From the NCBI GenBank assembly GCA_009767595.1, contig VSDK01011120.1:51173-115172 (forward strand): a DNA stretch of 64,000 nucleotides. The letters are read 5' to 3'. This document shows positions 19,990 through 32,579 of the stretch, in pieces. The notes under the pieces were generated by a model. That model had not been told where the DNA came from and ran no database searches. It saw only the letters and a list, made by a program, of their open reading frames with translations. Position numbers and translations under genes: made by a program. Every line of letters starts with the position of its first letter. The first letter of the stretch is position 1. This DNA comes from Symbiodinium kawagutii (taxonomy: Eukaryota > Sar > Dinophyceae > Suessiales > Symbiodiniaceae).

Positions 19990-22258
19990 ATGGAACCAGC
20001 AGCGGGCCTGGTCGGAAGCCCGTTTTCGGATTTACCAATTGTAAGATCTCATTTAGAGCCTTTGGCGACAGAGCCCCCGCACCTGACGCTCCAGCAACAC
20101 CGAATGCATCTGGCGCCAGCGCCCCCATGGGCTCCACTGGCCATGGATGCGGATTTAGCAATTGCGGTTTGCGACATTGGTGTGGAATTGAACCCGACGC
20201 CACTGCAACCACAGCTGTCACATCCGGTGCCGGTGCCAGCAGACTCACCGGCTCCACTGACCATGGATGCCATTTCCTCACCAGTGCCATGTCCGCACAA
20301 AAGTATCAAGCAAGACAAACCAAAGAGCACATTTTGCAAGATCATGAATCGCTTGAGTGTGGCTGTGGAAGTGCGTTTGAATGAGGGGGAGGAGTGGCAT
20401 GTATTGTATCCCGAGCAGGTCAAAACCATTGAGTATGAAGCGTCGCTTGACCCTGAGGTTTTTGTTCGCTTGCGGGAGGACTATGACATTCAAAGCAGGA
20501 TACACATAGAAAATGTCGGTGGAATCTTGAATATCCTGCAAGATTTTGGTGAGTTCTTCCGTGACGAAGCAAAACAGTATATAGACAATCAGGACAAGGA
20601 AGCGGAGGAAGAACACCGTTTTTCAGAGAAACGGCAGCATGCCATCACAGTAAAAGTGGACCATGCCATCAACCGGTTGGCACATCGAAGGCAAGGATGC
20701 CTTTTTTTGTGCACGGCAAGCTTCCTATCAGTTGTGCTTGGTTTGCTTATTTTTTGCACAGTTGCCTCCTTCGGCTTGAACTATGATGCGCCTGAGCAGT
20801 GGGGACTGGGTCCTGCAATGGTTGTGCTGATGTACTTCACAAGCACGGCGCTGTACATATTGCGTGGCGAGGGCGACCTTTCCAACCGCCTCCAGAACAA
20901 CTTAAGAGCGATGGGATCCACACTCCAAAACTTCAATGCAGATAGCCTCAATTTGACATTGACTGCTGACGGTCAATGGTCCTGGAGAAGGGTTCTATTG
21001 AATTGCTGTTTGGGCATCATGCCTCTCATGAGAGGTTTTTGTGCTATGGTTTTCTTCGTTGGTTGTGTGGTCAGGTCTGTAGCGGCTGCCAACGGGGAGA
21101 TTTGGTGGCTCATAGTCCTCCTGTTTGTAGCTTTCCTGGCAGGTTGTTGTTTCTGCATGGGCAACGGCGCCTGCGACAAGTTTTGTCCTAGCATAGCATG
21201 TGAGCTCGCAGCTATCGCTATCATGATATGTGGTGTTTGTGCCATGGTTGTTTTCGTCTATGGTTGGTTTACGGGCATGCCTCCGCCAATTCTTGGCTGG
21301 ATGTCTTTGTTGATTCTGGGCCTGCTATTGGTGTGCAAAACTACTGACCCAAGGCCAAAGCTGTTTGCGGCCTGGTTTTTTGACACGGAGATTGAAGATT
21401 TTCAGGCTTCCCTGATTGTGCCTGCGAAAAGCACGTTGGATGCAGCGGTGCTTGGGGTGAACCAGGGGACGATTGTATTCGAGGGAAGCGTGCTGCCGAA
21501 TGTACCCACAATCGTGTCCTGGCCAGGGAAGTATGAATCCGAATGGGACTCCCTTGTGGGCAACGCCCGGCAGAGGGACGTCAGCGCTGCTGTAGTTTTC
21601 CTGCCAGAAGGCTGCAGGGACTTCGGTGCCCATGATCCGGTCCCACGCAAGTACTACTTGACACCCNNNNNNNNNNTTGACACCCCGGGAGGAATGCTGC
21701 CAGTGCTGGTGCCATTGGCTCTATGGGGAGCAAAAGCCTTGGGGTTGCAGGTGGTGGACACGTTGGATCCGCAACATCGAGCTTGCGGTTAAAAATGGCA
21801 ACGTCCTGGAAGTTTACTTCTTTGATGGCAAGAAGGGAAAGGGCAAGGTCAAAAACTTTACGTCGGCTGGTGAAGAGCATAAACGTCGGGAAGCGATTTT
21901 CAAAAAAAAACATACATTCCTGGAATCTGGCAAGTACGGCCAAGCCCTTGTTGATGGCCTTGCCCTGCTCTCGCACCAAAAAGGGCCAGATTCATCCTCC
22001 CCATTTTCTCGCGAAGTCCATCGCCTTTTTCTTGAGTGGCTGCCGGATAAGGATCGGCAATTCTTGGAGGATTCGGAAGGCCTTGGCAACTCTCAGAAAG
22101 CTGAAGTAGCCTGGCTGGAGAAGCATCGCTATTCTTACATCGAAAAAGAGGTCTCCGAGTTCAGTCCTGGTGCAACAACTCCATCGCCCCAGACCATAGG
22201 CCGACGTGATTCTGAAGGACAGTTGCTTCCACAGTCTATGGCAGATGACCAGGTCTGA
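19990..22258 (+). CDS. Array gene 2: six-span membrane protein, interrupted by an assembly gap
   Basis: ATG at 19990 (MEPAAGLVGSPFSDLP), TGA at 22256-22258. A 10-N gap at 21667-21676 falls in the C-terminal domain. The nine bases TTGACACCC occur on both sides. Collapsing that overlap joins the flanking frames directly (KYYLTP to REECCQCWC), which gives about 749 residues and fits the other copies. The gap is thus probably artificial and the gene intact. The N-terminus is Pro-rich with no signal pe­ptide. Spans lie at about 240-262, 273-292, 335-360, 371-390, 400-425 and 433-448. The last 60 residues vary between copies. Confidence 0.85.
21667..21676. other. Scaffold gap (10 N)
   Basis: Ten N flanked by the same nine bases on both sides, inside array gene 2. 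This is the pattern left when two overlapping contig ends were not merged. Confidence 0.95.
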
Positions 22259-22429
22259 GACAGGGGTCCAGCGAAGCAGAAGATCTGAAAGAACTTTGAT
22301 CATAGTGAATCAATTTGTGCAGACCTTGTCTCAACCTGGTGCACCGCACCTGCACAGTACATTACAGTCAGTTTGCACAATGGCACTGCCTTTCCGAGCT
22401 TTGTCTCACTCAGTGACTCCGAGATTTTT

Positions 22430-23240
22430 CACTTACAAGAGGTTGCTTGAGCAGACACAAAGTTAGTTGGGTGTACCTTCATGACCTTACATGCATGAAT
22501 GCATGCCAAGTTGAAGAGACGAGAAGGTCTGGATTTGAGTGTTTGGCACCGAGACAAGATGCTGTTGATTGGTATGGGAGATGGTGTGTTCAATTTGGCC
22601 CAGCTCAATGGATCACAAAAACCCATTATATATATATATATATATATTAGATTTGGCCTGGGAGTTTGGGCGATGTTACCATCCGGTTGGGTTGGGCTGG
22701 ATCACTTGGACTTGTTTGCAGATGGTTTTGCCATGCTTCAATGTCACAAAGATTTGGGGTTGCGGGCCGCTGACCAAAGACACTTAGTTTTGCATCTTGA
22801 ATCGTTTTTTTAGAGGTGAAGTTGGACGGATAAATTTGTATTTTTCTATTTGTGTTAATTAATGTCCTTGCTGTCAGCTCATGCATCACCACTGTTACTG
22901 GTTGTTGATTATGTGTTCATTGCTGTATGCTGTATATTGTCTTGTTAACAGCTGATGGTTTTGATTTTTGTTTGTTTATCATGCATCGTCATTTTCACTG
23001 GTTGCGATGCATCCCTAAATGGCATCACTGCTTGTTCGTGCCTGTTGCATCCCCATAAGAGTTGGTTGTTCATCAGCAAGGTCAGTGGTTGTTTCCGGTG
23101 GTTAACCCCTGTTGCTGCAGCCTGACCTTTCCTCGGTTCGGTCCAGGCTCCGGCTGCAGAGCGTACCAAGTTGACGTAGAAGCGCTATGAAGCGCTGATG
23201 GACTAGGCAGAATGCTCGGGTGGAGATGTGGTCGCCAAAA
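22430..23240 (+). repeat. 3'-flank repeat module after array gene 2, first copy
   Basis: It contains a GAAGAGACGAGAAGGTCTGG start, a (TA)n tract at 22626-22648 and the 'GGATCACTTGGACTTGTTTGCAGATGG' block. It ends with TTTCCTCGGTTCGGTCCAG and GCTCCGGCTGCAGAGCG. A second, partial module follows immediately. Confidence 0.65.
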
Positions 23241-23639
23241 TGTCTATTTTCACTACTGGGATGCTTGTTATGAACTGTTTGTATGAATGTGCACATGATA
23301 ACCAGCAATATGAATGAGCTACGGGAATTGCTGAATGTCTCATATTAACATTTTATTGGTTAGTCATATGTGCTCAATGTGCTCCAGCATACATGCAGAG
23401 ATGCATGCACTGCCAACCAGACAGCACGGAGCATTGTAACACCACACTGCAGCCGCACCACATGACACTCTGCACGCATCCGGCATTTGGATGCACCTGG
23501 TTTTACCGTACTTTAGAAATATCAGAGATACATGCTGGGTGGCCGCCACAGTCACAAGCGGATTGATAAGCCATTGAAATACAGTCAGCGTGTAACATGA
23601 CGGGTGCTCAACTTGTAGGTGTTCTAGTGAAAGCCTAAG

Positions 23640-24180
23640 CATTGCATACAAGCATAGATATAGGTCACGAGGTGAGGAGGAAAGGTGAAGAGACAAAAGG
23701 GTCTGGTTTGGAGGTTGAGCCAGGTTGGTGTGGATCACCTGGACTTGTTTACTGTGGAATTGGATTGTGCCGTCCTTCTATGAGGATGCCACCCCCAACT
23801 GAAATCGTGGACGATTGTCGAAAACTGAGGTGATGCTCTTTGAAATAGCATGACCGTGTTTGCTATTGTGGCTTCGTGCATCGTCCTCATTGCTGGCTAT
23901 CAATTTTGATTTATTGTAATTTCAATCTGTTATTTATCAGCTTTTGGCTGCTTCTCCTCATTTTCAATGGTTGCTGCTGCACCCCTGAAACGTGATAAAT
24001 CTGGTTGCTGGTGACTCCTGCATCCGTGCCACTGGTCGTTTATGACTTTTCCTCGGTTTCTTTCCTTCCAGGCTTTAGCGGTTACAAAGCAGAGAGTCCA
24101 GAGTTGACATCGCAGAAGAGCTGATGGACTAGGCTGAACTGTTGGGCTGGAGATGTTGTCCGCGAAATTGAGCGATATTG
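23640..24180 (+). repeat. 3'-flank repeat module after array gene 2, second copy
   Basis: It repeats GGATCACCTGGACTTGTTTAC, TATGAGGATGCCA and the terminal CTTTCCTTCCAG then GCTTTAGCGGTTACAAAGCAG. Two tandem modules here show that this element can duplicate independently of the gene. Confidence 0.6.
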
Positions 24181-24397
24181 ATCTTCATGTGCTGGATTAT
24201 GTTGGGTTATTGTTTTGGGACATTTGAAATTTGGGTTTATGACTGTGGGCCAACACTTGCTGGTTGTCCTTTCTCTTTGAAGGAGGAACAACCATCTACC
24301 AGCTACTTTGCAAAAACAGCCGTATCTAGAGTGATAAATAAGCAGCATCGGTTGGTATATTGCCTTATTCTCTGCATGCCATCGCCGTAGCAGTGAT

Positions 24398-24451
24398 CAC
24401 CACCACCACCACCATCATCATCATCACCATCACCATCACCATCACCAACAC

Positions 24452-24492
<41 letters not shown>

Positions 24493-24561
24493 CCATCATC
24501 ATCATCACCACCATCATCATCATTATCATCATCATCACCATCATCATCACCATCATTACCA
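24398..24561 (+). repeat. (CAC/CAT)n microsatellite
   Basis: Over 160 bases of mixed ACC and ATC triplets, at the position in the unit where copies 3 and 4 carry other triplet tracts (30777-30862, 37875-38065). Confidence 0.95.
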
Positions 24562-24639
24562 TGGACTATGAAATGTCAATTCTTATGGTATTTATGATTG
24601 TTTTTCCCCAATTTCCATTCCTATGGGGTGGTGCCCCAA

Positions 24640-26500
24640 GACTAATTAGTTGACTTTGGTTAGTTCGCGAGGGTATCTTCCAGTTAGGGCAGATGTAACT
24701 ATACTTAGGTGGGTTATGCTCACCAACTTCTAATCATTCTTAACCGTAATAGACCAGAGTACCATCCCATCATACAGAATGGCGGGTTATAAACCAGCTT
24801 CAAAACCAGATGGGTACCACCGTGCATGATGGATTTCAATGTGGCTATGGATCTCCCAATGCCAGGAGGACCAATCCAAAGCTTGTACAGCGCCACCGCC
24901 ATCAGCTACAGGCGGCACGTTTTCTACCTGGATCGCAGGCCTGCTGTATGTTGGGGATTCGCTAGGGGCAAGGAACAAAGGTTTATGGTGTTCATCATTG
25001 TTTATCACTTAGTTTAACCAGTTGATTTTTCATCACTTAGTTAAACCCGTGGATAGTTGTTAATGATCTTGGTTGTTAGCAGCTGTTCGCAATAAACTGC
25101 TTTAACAATGGTTCAAAGTGGCAGAGTGGCCACAAAAGATATGTAAGTTGGTTTGCGAACCCATTGTTGAGGAAAGTTGTTATTCTTGTTGATCAACTCA
25201 TCGAAACCCGGTGAAGCTGATAGCAGCTGCTGCATAGATTCAGTTGACCGTTGATAGCTAACTGTTGGTTAGCTGAGAGCTGATAGTTGAATAGTTTTTC
25301 CTTACAATTGATAGTTGATAGTTTACGGCAGGGAAAACCCGGCAGGCTTTTAGCCTTTACAGAGAGTAGTCAAGGGGTGCGCCCGTCGACTTGGAAGGGA
25401 TGGAGTTGACCGAGAGCTGCGGGGTGGAGTTGACCCTGGTGAAAAACAGTATCAACAGGATCAGGACCAGTTAGGGTTATAGCTCCAGTGAGGGCGACCA
25501 ACCCTGGTAGTTACCCTAACTGGCAGCTTATGACCAGGGCAACTACCAGTTTCGGTTGCATGTTACTCTTTGACGCTGGTTTGCAACCATGGTGAGGCAA
25601 ACGGCAACTACCCCCCAGTCAGTTTACTTTATATATAATTGTAGGGTAGCTACCAGGCAAAGCTTAGATATGATATAGCTATACTGAATGGTGGGTTGTA
25701 AACCAACGAATCTAAGCAGGGGGGTACCACTCCATACTTCTCAACAACAATAGATTGAGTACCCTTTGGTAGACTAAGCTGGAGATGGGAAATCACCACA
25801 GTTTGTTGGGCAACCCTGAGGGTCCATTCATGAATGGGTGATTGCCCTCGCGAGGTTACTCTACCAGAGGGTCGCAGAATGATTGGTGATTGTAGTATTA
25901 GTGATTGCTAATGATTGTTGAGAGATATCGTACCGACCATGTTGGAGTTGATTGTCCACCGGTATACTGATTTGCAGTGGATCGTTGGTACTATATCGTA
26001 ATGATCAACAGCTATACCACTTGACCCAGCTTGTCAATTCTAGCTGGCCAGCCTCAACCAGCCATAATTAAGTATAATCTATCAACAAAAATCCGCATCA
26101 GGTACTGGTCAACCAGTTATCGCCATCCTTCCATCAGGGTCACCATATGGTGACCAGCTTTTGGCTACCCCAATGCTTAACCACAAGGGTGCTCATAGCA
26201 GCCAAGCTGAGCCGTGCTTCATTGAGCGAGCCGTAGTCGTCAACCACAAGTGAGGAGTGCTGCCATGCTCACCTTTGGTTGCAATGGCCAGTAGGATGAA
26301 GGGAGAGTGATCACCAGAGCTTAAACTGTTTCCAACCTCCGCATTGGTTTTATAGGGGGTTATGATGGTTAGTAATTTGAGAAGATCACCAACAGTAGTG
26401 GTGAAAAAGCTATCAGATAGTGGATTCAAAATCTCTGGATGGTTGATTGCTATACCATGCAAGATTATTCCACTTGAGTCCCGTGTGAGTTGAGAACCAC
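24640..26500 (+). repeat. Spacer module between array genes 2 and 3, copy 2
   Basis: Aligns with 17930-19480 over most of its length, including the WW relic at 24912. It also has its own insertion at about 25440-26040. Confidence 0.75.
24912..24938 (+). pseudogene. WW1-type exon relic, unit 2
   Basis: It reads RHVFYLDR plus AG with a following GC, nearly base-identical to the relic at 18216 (one change, DPR to DRR). Confidence 0.5.
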
Positions 26501-27023
26501 CACATGGTACTTATTAGAGTGCGGGCACGTTAAGAGCAAACCGGCCGGATGATGTTCAGCTTTACCAGGCAATTGTAATTTTCCCCAGATTGCCAGAACC
26601 TTCAGTGAATGACAACTTCACTGGGGAGAGGATGATTTGTCCATTTCAGCATTTCCAATCACGGTCGTGAGACCATTTCTTCTGGCAGTGAACTGGGGAT
26701 CCCCAAGAAATGTTTGAACAAATGGCTTTGAGAAATACAAAGTGGATGGATGCTGCCATAGGCCCAAGATCTCGTCACCAAAGGTGATTTGAGCCTTAGA
26801 GTGTGGGGAACCTCAACTTTTTGAGGACCCATTTGACATACAGCAGATAGAAGCATAGAAATGTCCTTTACTGTAAGTTTTCATGTCTCATCATGACAAT
26901 GGCACTTGTAACAAAGAAAGCTTTGATTTAGGTGTGAACGGAATGACCGGCAATCCAGACATGCCGATAGGCATCCACCAGGTCACCAGAGCCTATTGAT
27001 AGAGCGAGCCTTGCCGCTACGCA
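26501..27023 (+). repeat. 5'-flank module of array gene 3
   Basis: From about 26715 to the start codon I see only one or two differences from the module of gene 4 (33855-34149), so these two are the youngest duplicates or have been converted. It contains CTGTAAGT, a good leader donor, about 150 bases before the ATG. Confidence 0.75.
26761..26795 (+). promoter_or_regulatory. Conserved upstream hairpin, array gene 3
   Basis: GGCCCAA in the first arm (one change), TCACC-AAA-GGTGA intact, TTGAGCC intact. Confidence 0.4.
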
Positions 27024-29331
27024 ATGGAAGAAGCAGCCGGACCTGCACATGTGGCGTTTCACGTGCCGGCGCCACCGGACCTGCCACACTCAGTGTTGGC
27101 GCCAGCTGACCCTACACTGGTCCTTGATGCGGTTTCCGCACCGGAGTCATGTGAGCTGGTAGAAGCAGCCGGCCTGGCTGGGAGCAAACCTTCGGATACG
27201 TTTCCTCAGGCGGTTTCCCAGGGGGATGCCCCGGCACCACATCCTGCGCAGGGAACGGACCTGGCGGCTCCACTAGATTCCACACTAGGGCTACGTAAGG
27301 ACAAACGCTGCACGGTGAAGAATGACTTGACAGTGTCTGTTGAAGTTTGCCTGAATGGCGAAAGGGACTGTGAGTGGCTCAGTCAGTGGCACGTACTGTA
27401 CCCTCAGCAAGTCAAAGCCATTGAATACGATGGGACGTTTGACCCAGAGGTTTCGGTTTTGGTTCGCTTGCGGGAGAACTATGACATTCATAGCAAGATA
27501 TGCATAAATGATGTGTCTGAGATCTTGAGTGTCCCGCAAAGGTTCCAGGCTTCCTTCCATGACGCAGCGAAAGAGTTTATATACAATCAGGACAAGGGTG
27601 CAAAGGAAGAATGCCGTTTGTCGGATGAGCGGCGGGAAACCATTCAAAAGAAGATGAACGATGCCATCAACCGGGCGGGACATCGAAGGCAGGGATGTAT
27701 TTATTTATGCACCGCAATGATCCTATCAGTTTTGCTTGGTTTGCTGACTGTTTGCACAGTTGCTTCCTTCGCCTTGGACTATGACGCGCCGGAGCAGTAT
27801 GGATTAGGAGTTGCACTAGTTTTGGTACTATATTGTGCTTGCGCAGCACGCAACGGATTCATAGGTGGCACGAAGGGCCTTTCCTACCATGTCCAGCACA
27901 GACTAAAAGCCAGGGGAGCCGAACTCACAGGGTACGTCGCGGATGGTTTCAGCCCCGGCCGCCCTCACCGGCTTCGTAACCATCAGGACGTTGAAGACAA
28001 TGGGGCTGAGTGTGAAACTGAGTGGAACTGGAGATGGTTCATATCGAAATGCTGTGGTTTATGCGTGAAACTCATCACCTTTGTTTGTGCTGCGGTTTTC
28101 TTCGTTGGTAGCGCAGTCAGGTCTGTGGAGGCCAGCAACGGGGAGAATTGGTGGATCATCGTTATCCTGCTCATACCTTTCATGCTATGTAGTTTTTATT
28201 GTCTATGCGCTTGCTTTGGCCCTGACAATTTCCATGAAGATCGCCGTTGCATTTTATTGCAAGCATGTGTGCTGATTATAAGTGCCGTTGGTGCCATGGT
28301 TGTCGTGGTTCATGGTTGGCTGAGGGCTCCAAAGTCCGGCAGCTGGATGCCTCCGCCTTTTTTTGGCTGGGCATGTTTGTTGATGCTTGGCCTGGGGCTT
28401 GTGATCTGCTACACTCGGACGCAGGACCCAATGCGGCTCGTTGCATGGTGTTTTGGGACGGAAATTGTAGATTTTGAGGCTTCCCTGGTCGCGCCTACCA
28501 GGAGCTCTCTGGATGCAACAATGCTTGGGGTGCACCAGGGGACGATTGTTTTTGAAGGAAGCGTGCTGCCGAATGTCCCGACAATCGTGTCTTGGCCAGG
28601 GAAGTATGAGTCCAAATGGGACTCCCTTGTGAATGAAGCCAAGCAGAAAGAGATCAGCGCTGCTGTAGTTTTTCTGCCAGAGGGTTCAAAACACTTTGGT
28701 GTCCATGATTTCGTCCCCCGCAAGTACGACTTGAAACCCCCGCGGGAATACTGCCAGTGTTGGTGCTATTGGCTCTACGGGGAGCAGAAGCCTTGGGGCT
28801 GCAGGTGGTGGACACGTTGGGTCGACAACATCGAGAATGCAGTGAAAAATGGAAATACCCTGGAAGTTTATTTCTTTGATGACAAGAGAGGAGAGGGCAA
28901 GGTCAAAGACTTTAAAGCAGCTGGCGAAGAGCACGGACTCCGGGAAACAATTTTAAAAAAAGAGAACATTTCCTGAAATCCGTTGATTATGGACAAGCCC
29001 TTGCTGACGGCCTTGGCCGGCTCTCGAACCAAAATGGGTCAGATTCATCCTCCCCATTCTCTCGCGAAGTTCATCGGCTTTTTTTGGAATGGCTGTCGAA
29101 GAAGGACCGGCAATTTTTGGAGAAATCAGAAGGCCTTGGCAACTCTCAGAAGGCTGAAGTAGCATGGCTGGAATGCATGGCTACAAATACATCGAGAAGG
29201 AAGTGGCCGAATTCAGTCCCGGTACAACAGCTCCATCGCCCCAGGCCATAGGCCGAGGTGATTCGGAGCGGCAGTTGCTTCCATCATCTACGACGGGTGG
29301 GTGGTCTAATGTGGGCTGTCACCGAAGTTGA
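27024..29331 (+). pseudogene. Array gene 3: six-span membrane protein with two C-terminal frameshifts
   Basis: ATG at 27024 (MEEAAGPAHVAFHVP). The frame is open for 650 codons to a TGA at 28974. The stop comes from a missing base at or next to an A7 run (28954-28960), where copies 2 and 4 have ATT TTC AAA. The homologous sequence continues in the next frame (HFLKSVDYGQALADGLGRL, FSREVHRLFLEWL). It shifts again near 29170, where CTGGAATGC replaces CTGGAGATGC. The homologous stop would be TGA at 29329-29331. All six spans and the Cys/Trp cluster (EYCQCWCYWLYGEQKPWG) are intact. The protein may be truncated after the cluster. A7 runs are also error-prone in assemblies. Confidence 0.75.
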
Positions 29332-29399
29332 ACATCCCTCAGTGCATGATGGTATTGATCAGTGCAGATGAGGAACAAAAATAATCAATTTGTGAGCAG

Positions 29400-30333
29400 C
29401 TCGTCTTAACCTGGTTGACCGAACCTGAACAGTATAGCACAGTCAGCTTGCACAAATGCATTACGGTTCGCATTTTTGCCTTAGATGCATACCCAGCTAA
29501 GAAGGCAGCATGGAGATTGCAACATCAAATTGCAGCCGCACCACACCCCACTGTGCATGCACGCAGCACCTATGTACACGCACCTACGATATGTATATAC
29601 ATACATGTTTCGAGTATAACTACTGCAGATATACTTGCAAAGTTCAGTTTTGGCTTAAAAAGCAATTAGAATGTGCCATGACCGGTGCTCAACTGGTAGT
29701 TGTTATAGTGAAAGCCTGAGTTAATTGATAGGGGGCCCACATTGCATACACACATACATATTGCATATACGTTGCGCGTTGAGGAGAACAGGTGAAGCAA
29801 CAAAAAGGGTTGGCCGTTGATTGGTAGGGCATATGTTGTATGTAGTTTGGCCTGGCTCCATTTACATGGGCTTGGTTTGTCAGCTTAGATTCTGTTGTTA
29901 TCCGATTTGTGTTTTGGTTACTGTGTCTCATGTTATCTCATGATCAGGTTCCGTCCGCTTGGTTCGGATCACCCGGCTTCATTGCATGCATTGGATTGCG
30001 CTGTGCCATGGATCAAAGAGGATGCCAACACGACAAACTGGGGCCGTGGAACAGTATGGAACAGTGCCTAAAAGACTGACTGAGATTTGGAATTTGATTG
30101 AATCGGCAAGTTAATGCCCAGAAACAAAATATGGGTGATGCTCCCAGAAGTGGCATGACAATGAATTTGACCGTGTCCTTGGTTTCGTCATCTTATGCAT
30201 CGCCTCATATCACCATGACTGGTTGCTCTGTTTTGTTTCTTGTGATTTCAACCTGTTGTTCATGGCTGTTGCTTACTTGTTTTTTTACCTTCACTGGTTG
30301 TTGATGCGCCCCTGAAGTGATTGGTACGACTGG

Positions 30334-30376
<43 letters not shown>

Positions 30377-30590
30377 CGTTGTCGTTGTCGTTGTTGTTGT
30401 TGTTGCATCCACATTCCTGGTCGTCATATTCCTTGAAAATCTGCAGCTTACTGTGACTTTTCCTCGGTCGTGTTCCTTCCAGGCTTCAGCAGCGGCGGAG
30501 CAAAGAGTCGAACAAGTTCACGGTGGCACGAGCTGCTAGGTGAAACTGTCGGGTGGAAAAGTTGTCCGCGAAATTGAGCAATGCTGATCT
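29400..30590 (+). repeat. 3'-flank repeat module after array gene 3
   Basis: It carries the GTGCCATGACCGGTGCTCAACTGGTAG phrase shared with genes 4 and 5, the 'GGATCACCCGG' block, a (TTG)n tract at 30332-30405, and the terminal TTCCTTCCAG then GCTTCAGCAGCGGCGGAG. Confidence 0.65.
30332..30405 (+). repeat. (TTG)n microsatellite
   Basis: About 24 triplets with three TCG interruptions, inside the 3' module. Confidence 0.95.
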
Positions 30591-30776
30591 CCATGTGTTG
30601 GATTTGGATTGATTATTGTTATAGGAAATTTGTATTTGTGACTGTGGACTGTGGGTCAAAACCGGCTAGTTGTCCTTTCTCTTTGAGGGATGAACCACCA
30701 TTCATATAGCAGCTGTTTTTGATGCCATGATCATCAGCAACATTGATTAGTAACAGCAGTGATCCTGACCCACTGC

Positions 30777-30862
30777 CAGCATCATCCTCATGATCATCCT
30801 CATCCTCATCATAATCCTCATCCTCATCCTCATCATCCTCGTCATTATCATCATCATACATC
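30777..30862 (+). repeat. (ATC/CTC)n imperfect microsatellite
   Basis: Mixed CATCCT and CAT units. The reverse strand gives a spurious Asp/Glu-rich frame. Confidence 0.9.
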
Positions 30863-30934
30863 ACACTTGGACCATCATGACAGCATCAGCGTGTCCATCG
30901 AAATCCCTTAGTCCCTTGATCTAAGATTCCCTCC

Positions 30935-31040
30935 CTGCCCGGCACTATGCCCCACCTGCGCCCAGGCGTTGGACACCGTCCAGCTGCTGTGCCTGCAGCA
31001 CAGGGCCACCGAAGATGGCCCTGGCGAGCCGGGGCCCCAG
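30935..31040 (+). pseudogene. WW-gene exon relic (WW4 first-half type), unit 3
   Basis: It reads CPTCAQALDTVQLLCLQHR, then ATEDGPGEPGPQ. It differs from the copy at 17085 by a few bases only. The open frame is preserved over 35 codons in both, so a coding role cannot be excluded. Confidence 0.5.
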
Positions 31041-32043
31041 GTTGGGTGAGGGCTCGTGGTGGTTAAATGATAACATGAATGCTAGTTAGTGCTTGTTAAT
31101 GATGGTTCATGATGGTGAATACTGGTTGACGACGGCCAAGTATGGTTAAACGTTAATGATTGCGGAGAATTACAAAAGAGGATGAAGAATGATGGTGAAT
31201 CTGACGCTTGATGGCCCATGGATGGTCAATACTATGTGTTGGTTGATGTAGGCCAATGATGGTTCAACTGGCCGTGGGCAATGGCAGTTAATTTGTCAAA
31301 CATTCTGAATGTTTATTTATGACTGAAGGCTTATGGCCCTGGCAGTTGATGGTGAGTGCTTATGATACTAAGTGGGATGGGTTGACTGATCATGCTTGCT
31401 AATGGTCGGTACTTGTTGGCATCGTTGAGTTTCGGTTGCTGATGATGATGTCGCGCCATGGCTCATACCAGTGGGAATGAAGACATGACTGAAAGCATTG
31501 CTATTTTCCAGGGTGGCTCACCCTGGATCACAGGAAGGCAGTTTCTCTCAATATCCCATCTCAAATCAGCAAATGATCCGAATGCGATCCAGGGTAGCAC
31601 ATTTGCATAATTGTTCACATTTGCTGTAGATTTTCTCTCAAATCTGCTGATGTGGCTTTGGATCACCAAATGAAATTTGATATCCCATAGCTATAGACTA
31701 TGAAATGTCAACTCTTATGGTATTGATGATTGTTTTTCACCAATTTCCATTCCTACAAGGTGGTACCCCAAGATTAGTTAGTTAACTTAGGTAAGTTCGC
31801 GAGGGTACCTACCACTTAGGGCAGATATAACTTTACTTAGGTAGGTTATGCTCACTAATTTATCATCATCCTTGACCGTAATATACAAGAGTACCATCCC
31901 ATCATACAGAATGCTGGGTTATAAACCACCTTCAAAACCAGATGGGTACCACCGTGCATGATGGGTTTCAGTGTAGCTATGGATCACCCAATGCCAGGAG
32001 GAGCAATCCAAAGCTTGTGCAGAGCCCCCGCCAGCAGCTACAG

Positions 32044-32070
32044 GTGGCGAGTTTTCTACCTGGATCGCAG
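32044..32070 (+). pseudogene. WW1-type exon relic, unit 3
   Basis: It reads WRVFYLDR plus AG and then GCGTGC, again with the GC donor retained. Confidence 0.5.
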
Positions 32071-32554
32071 GCGTGCTGGGGAGGGATCTGGGAATCGCTG
32101 GGGGCAGGGAACAAAGGTTTCTCATGGTTTATAGTGCTCATCATTGTTCATCAGTTCCTTGAATCAGCTATTTTGCATCACTTACTTAGACCAGTTGATA
32201 GTTGTTAATTATCTTGGTTAGCAGCTGTTTGCTCTAAAACGGGTTTAACAATGGTTCGTAGTGGCAGAGTGGCCGCCACTGATATGCAAGTTGGTTTGCG
32301 AACGAATTGTTAAGGAAAGTTGTTATTCTTGCTGATCAACTCATCCAGAGCTTGTGAAGTTGATAGCAGCTGCTGAACTAATTCAGTTGCCCGTTGAATG
32401 CTAAGTGTTGGTTAGCTGATAGTTGATAGTTTAATAGTTTAATAGTTTTTAATTACAATTGATAGTTGATAGTTCACGATATAGTATCAATAGTCAAGCA
32501 GTTGCACGGAAAACCCCGCAGGTTGTTAGCCTTTACAGAGAGTAGTCTAACAGA

Positions 32555-32579
32555 CCCCATTCGACTTGGAAGGACCTTG
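32555..32579 (+). pseudogene. WW1 C-terminal exon relic, unit 3
   Basis: After AACAG| it reads PHSTWKDLG. It keeps TWKD but not the closing PR. Confidence 0.45.
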
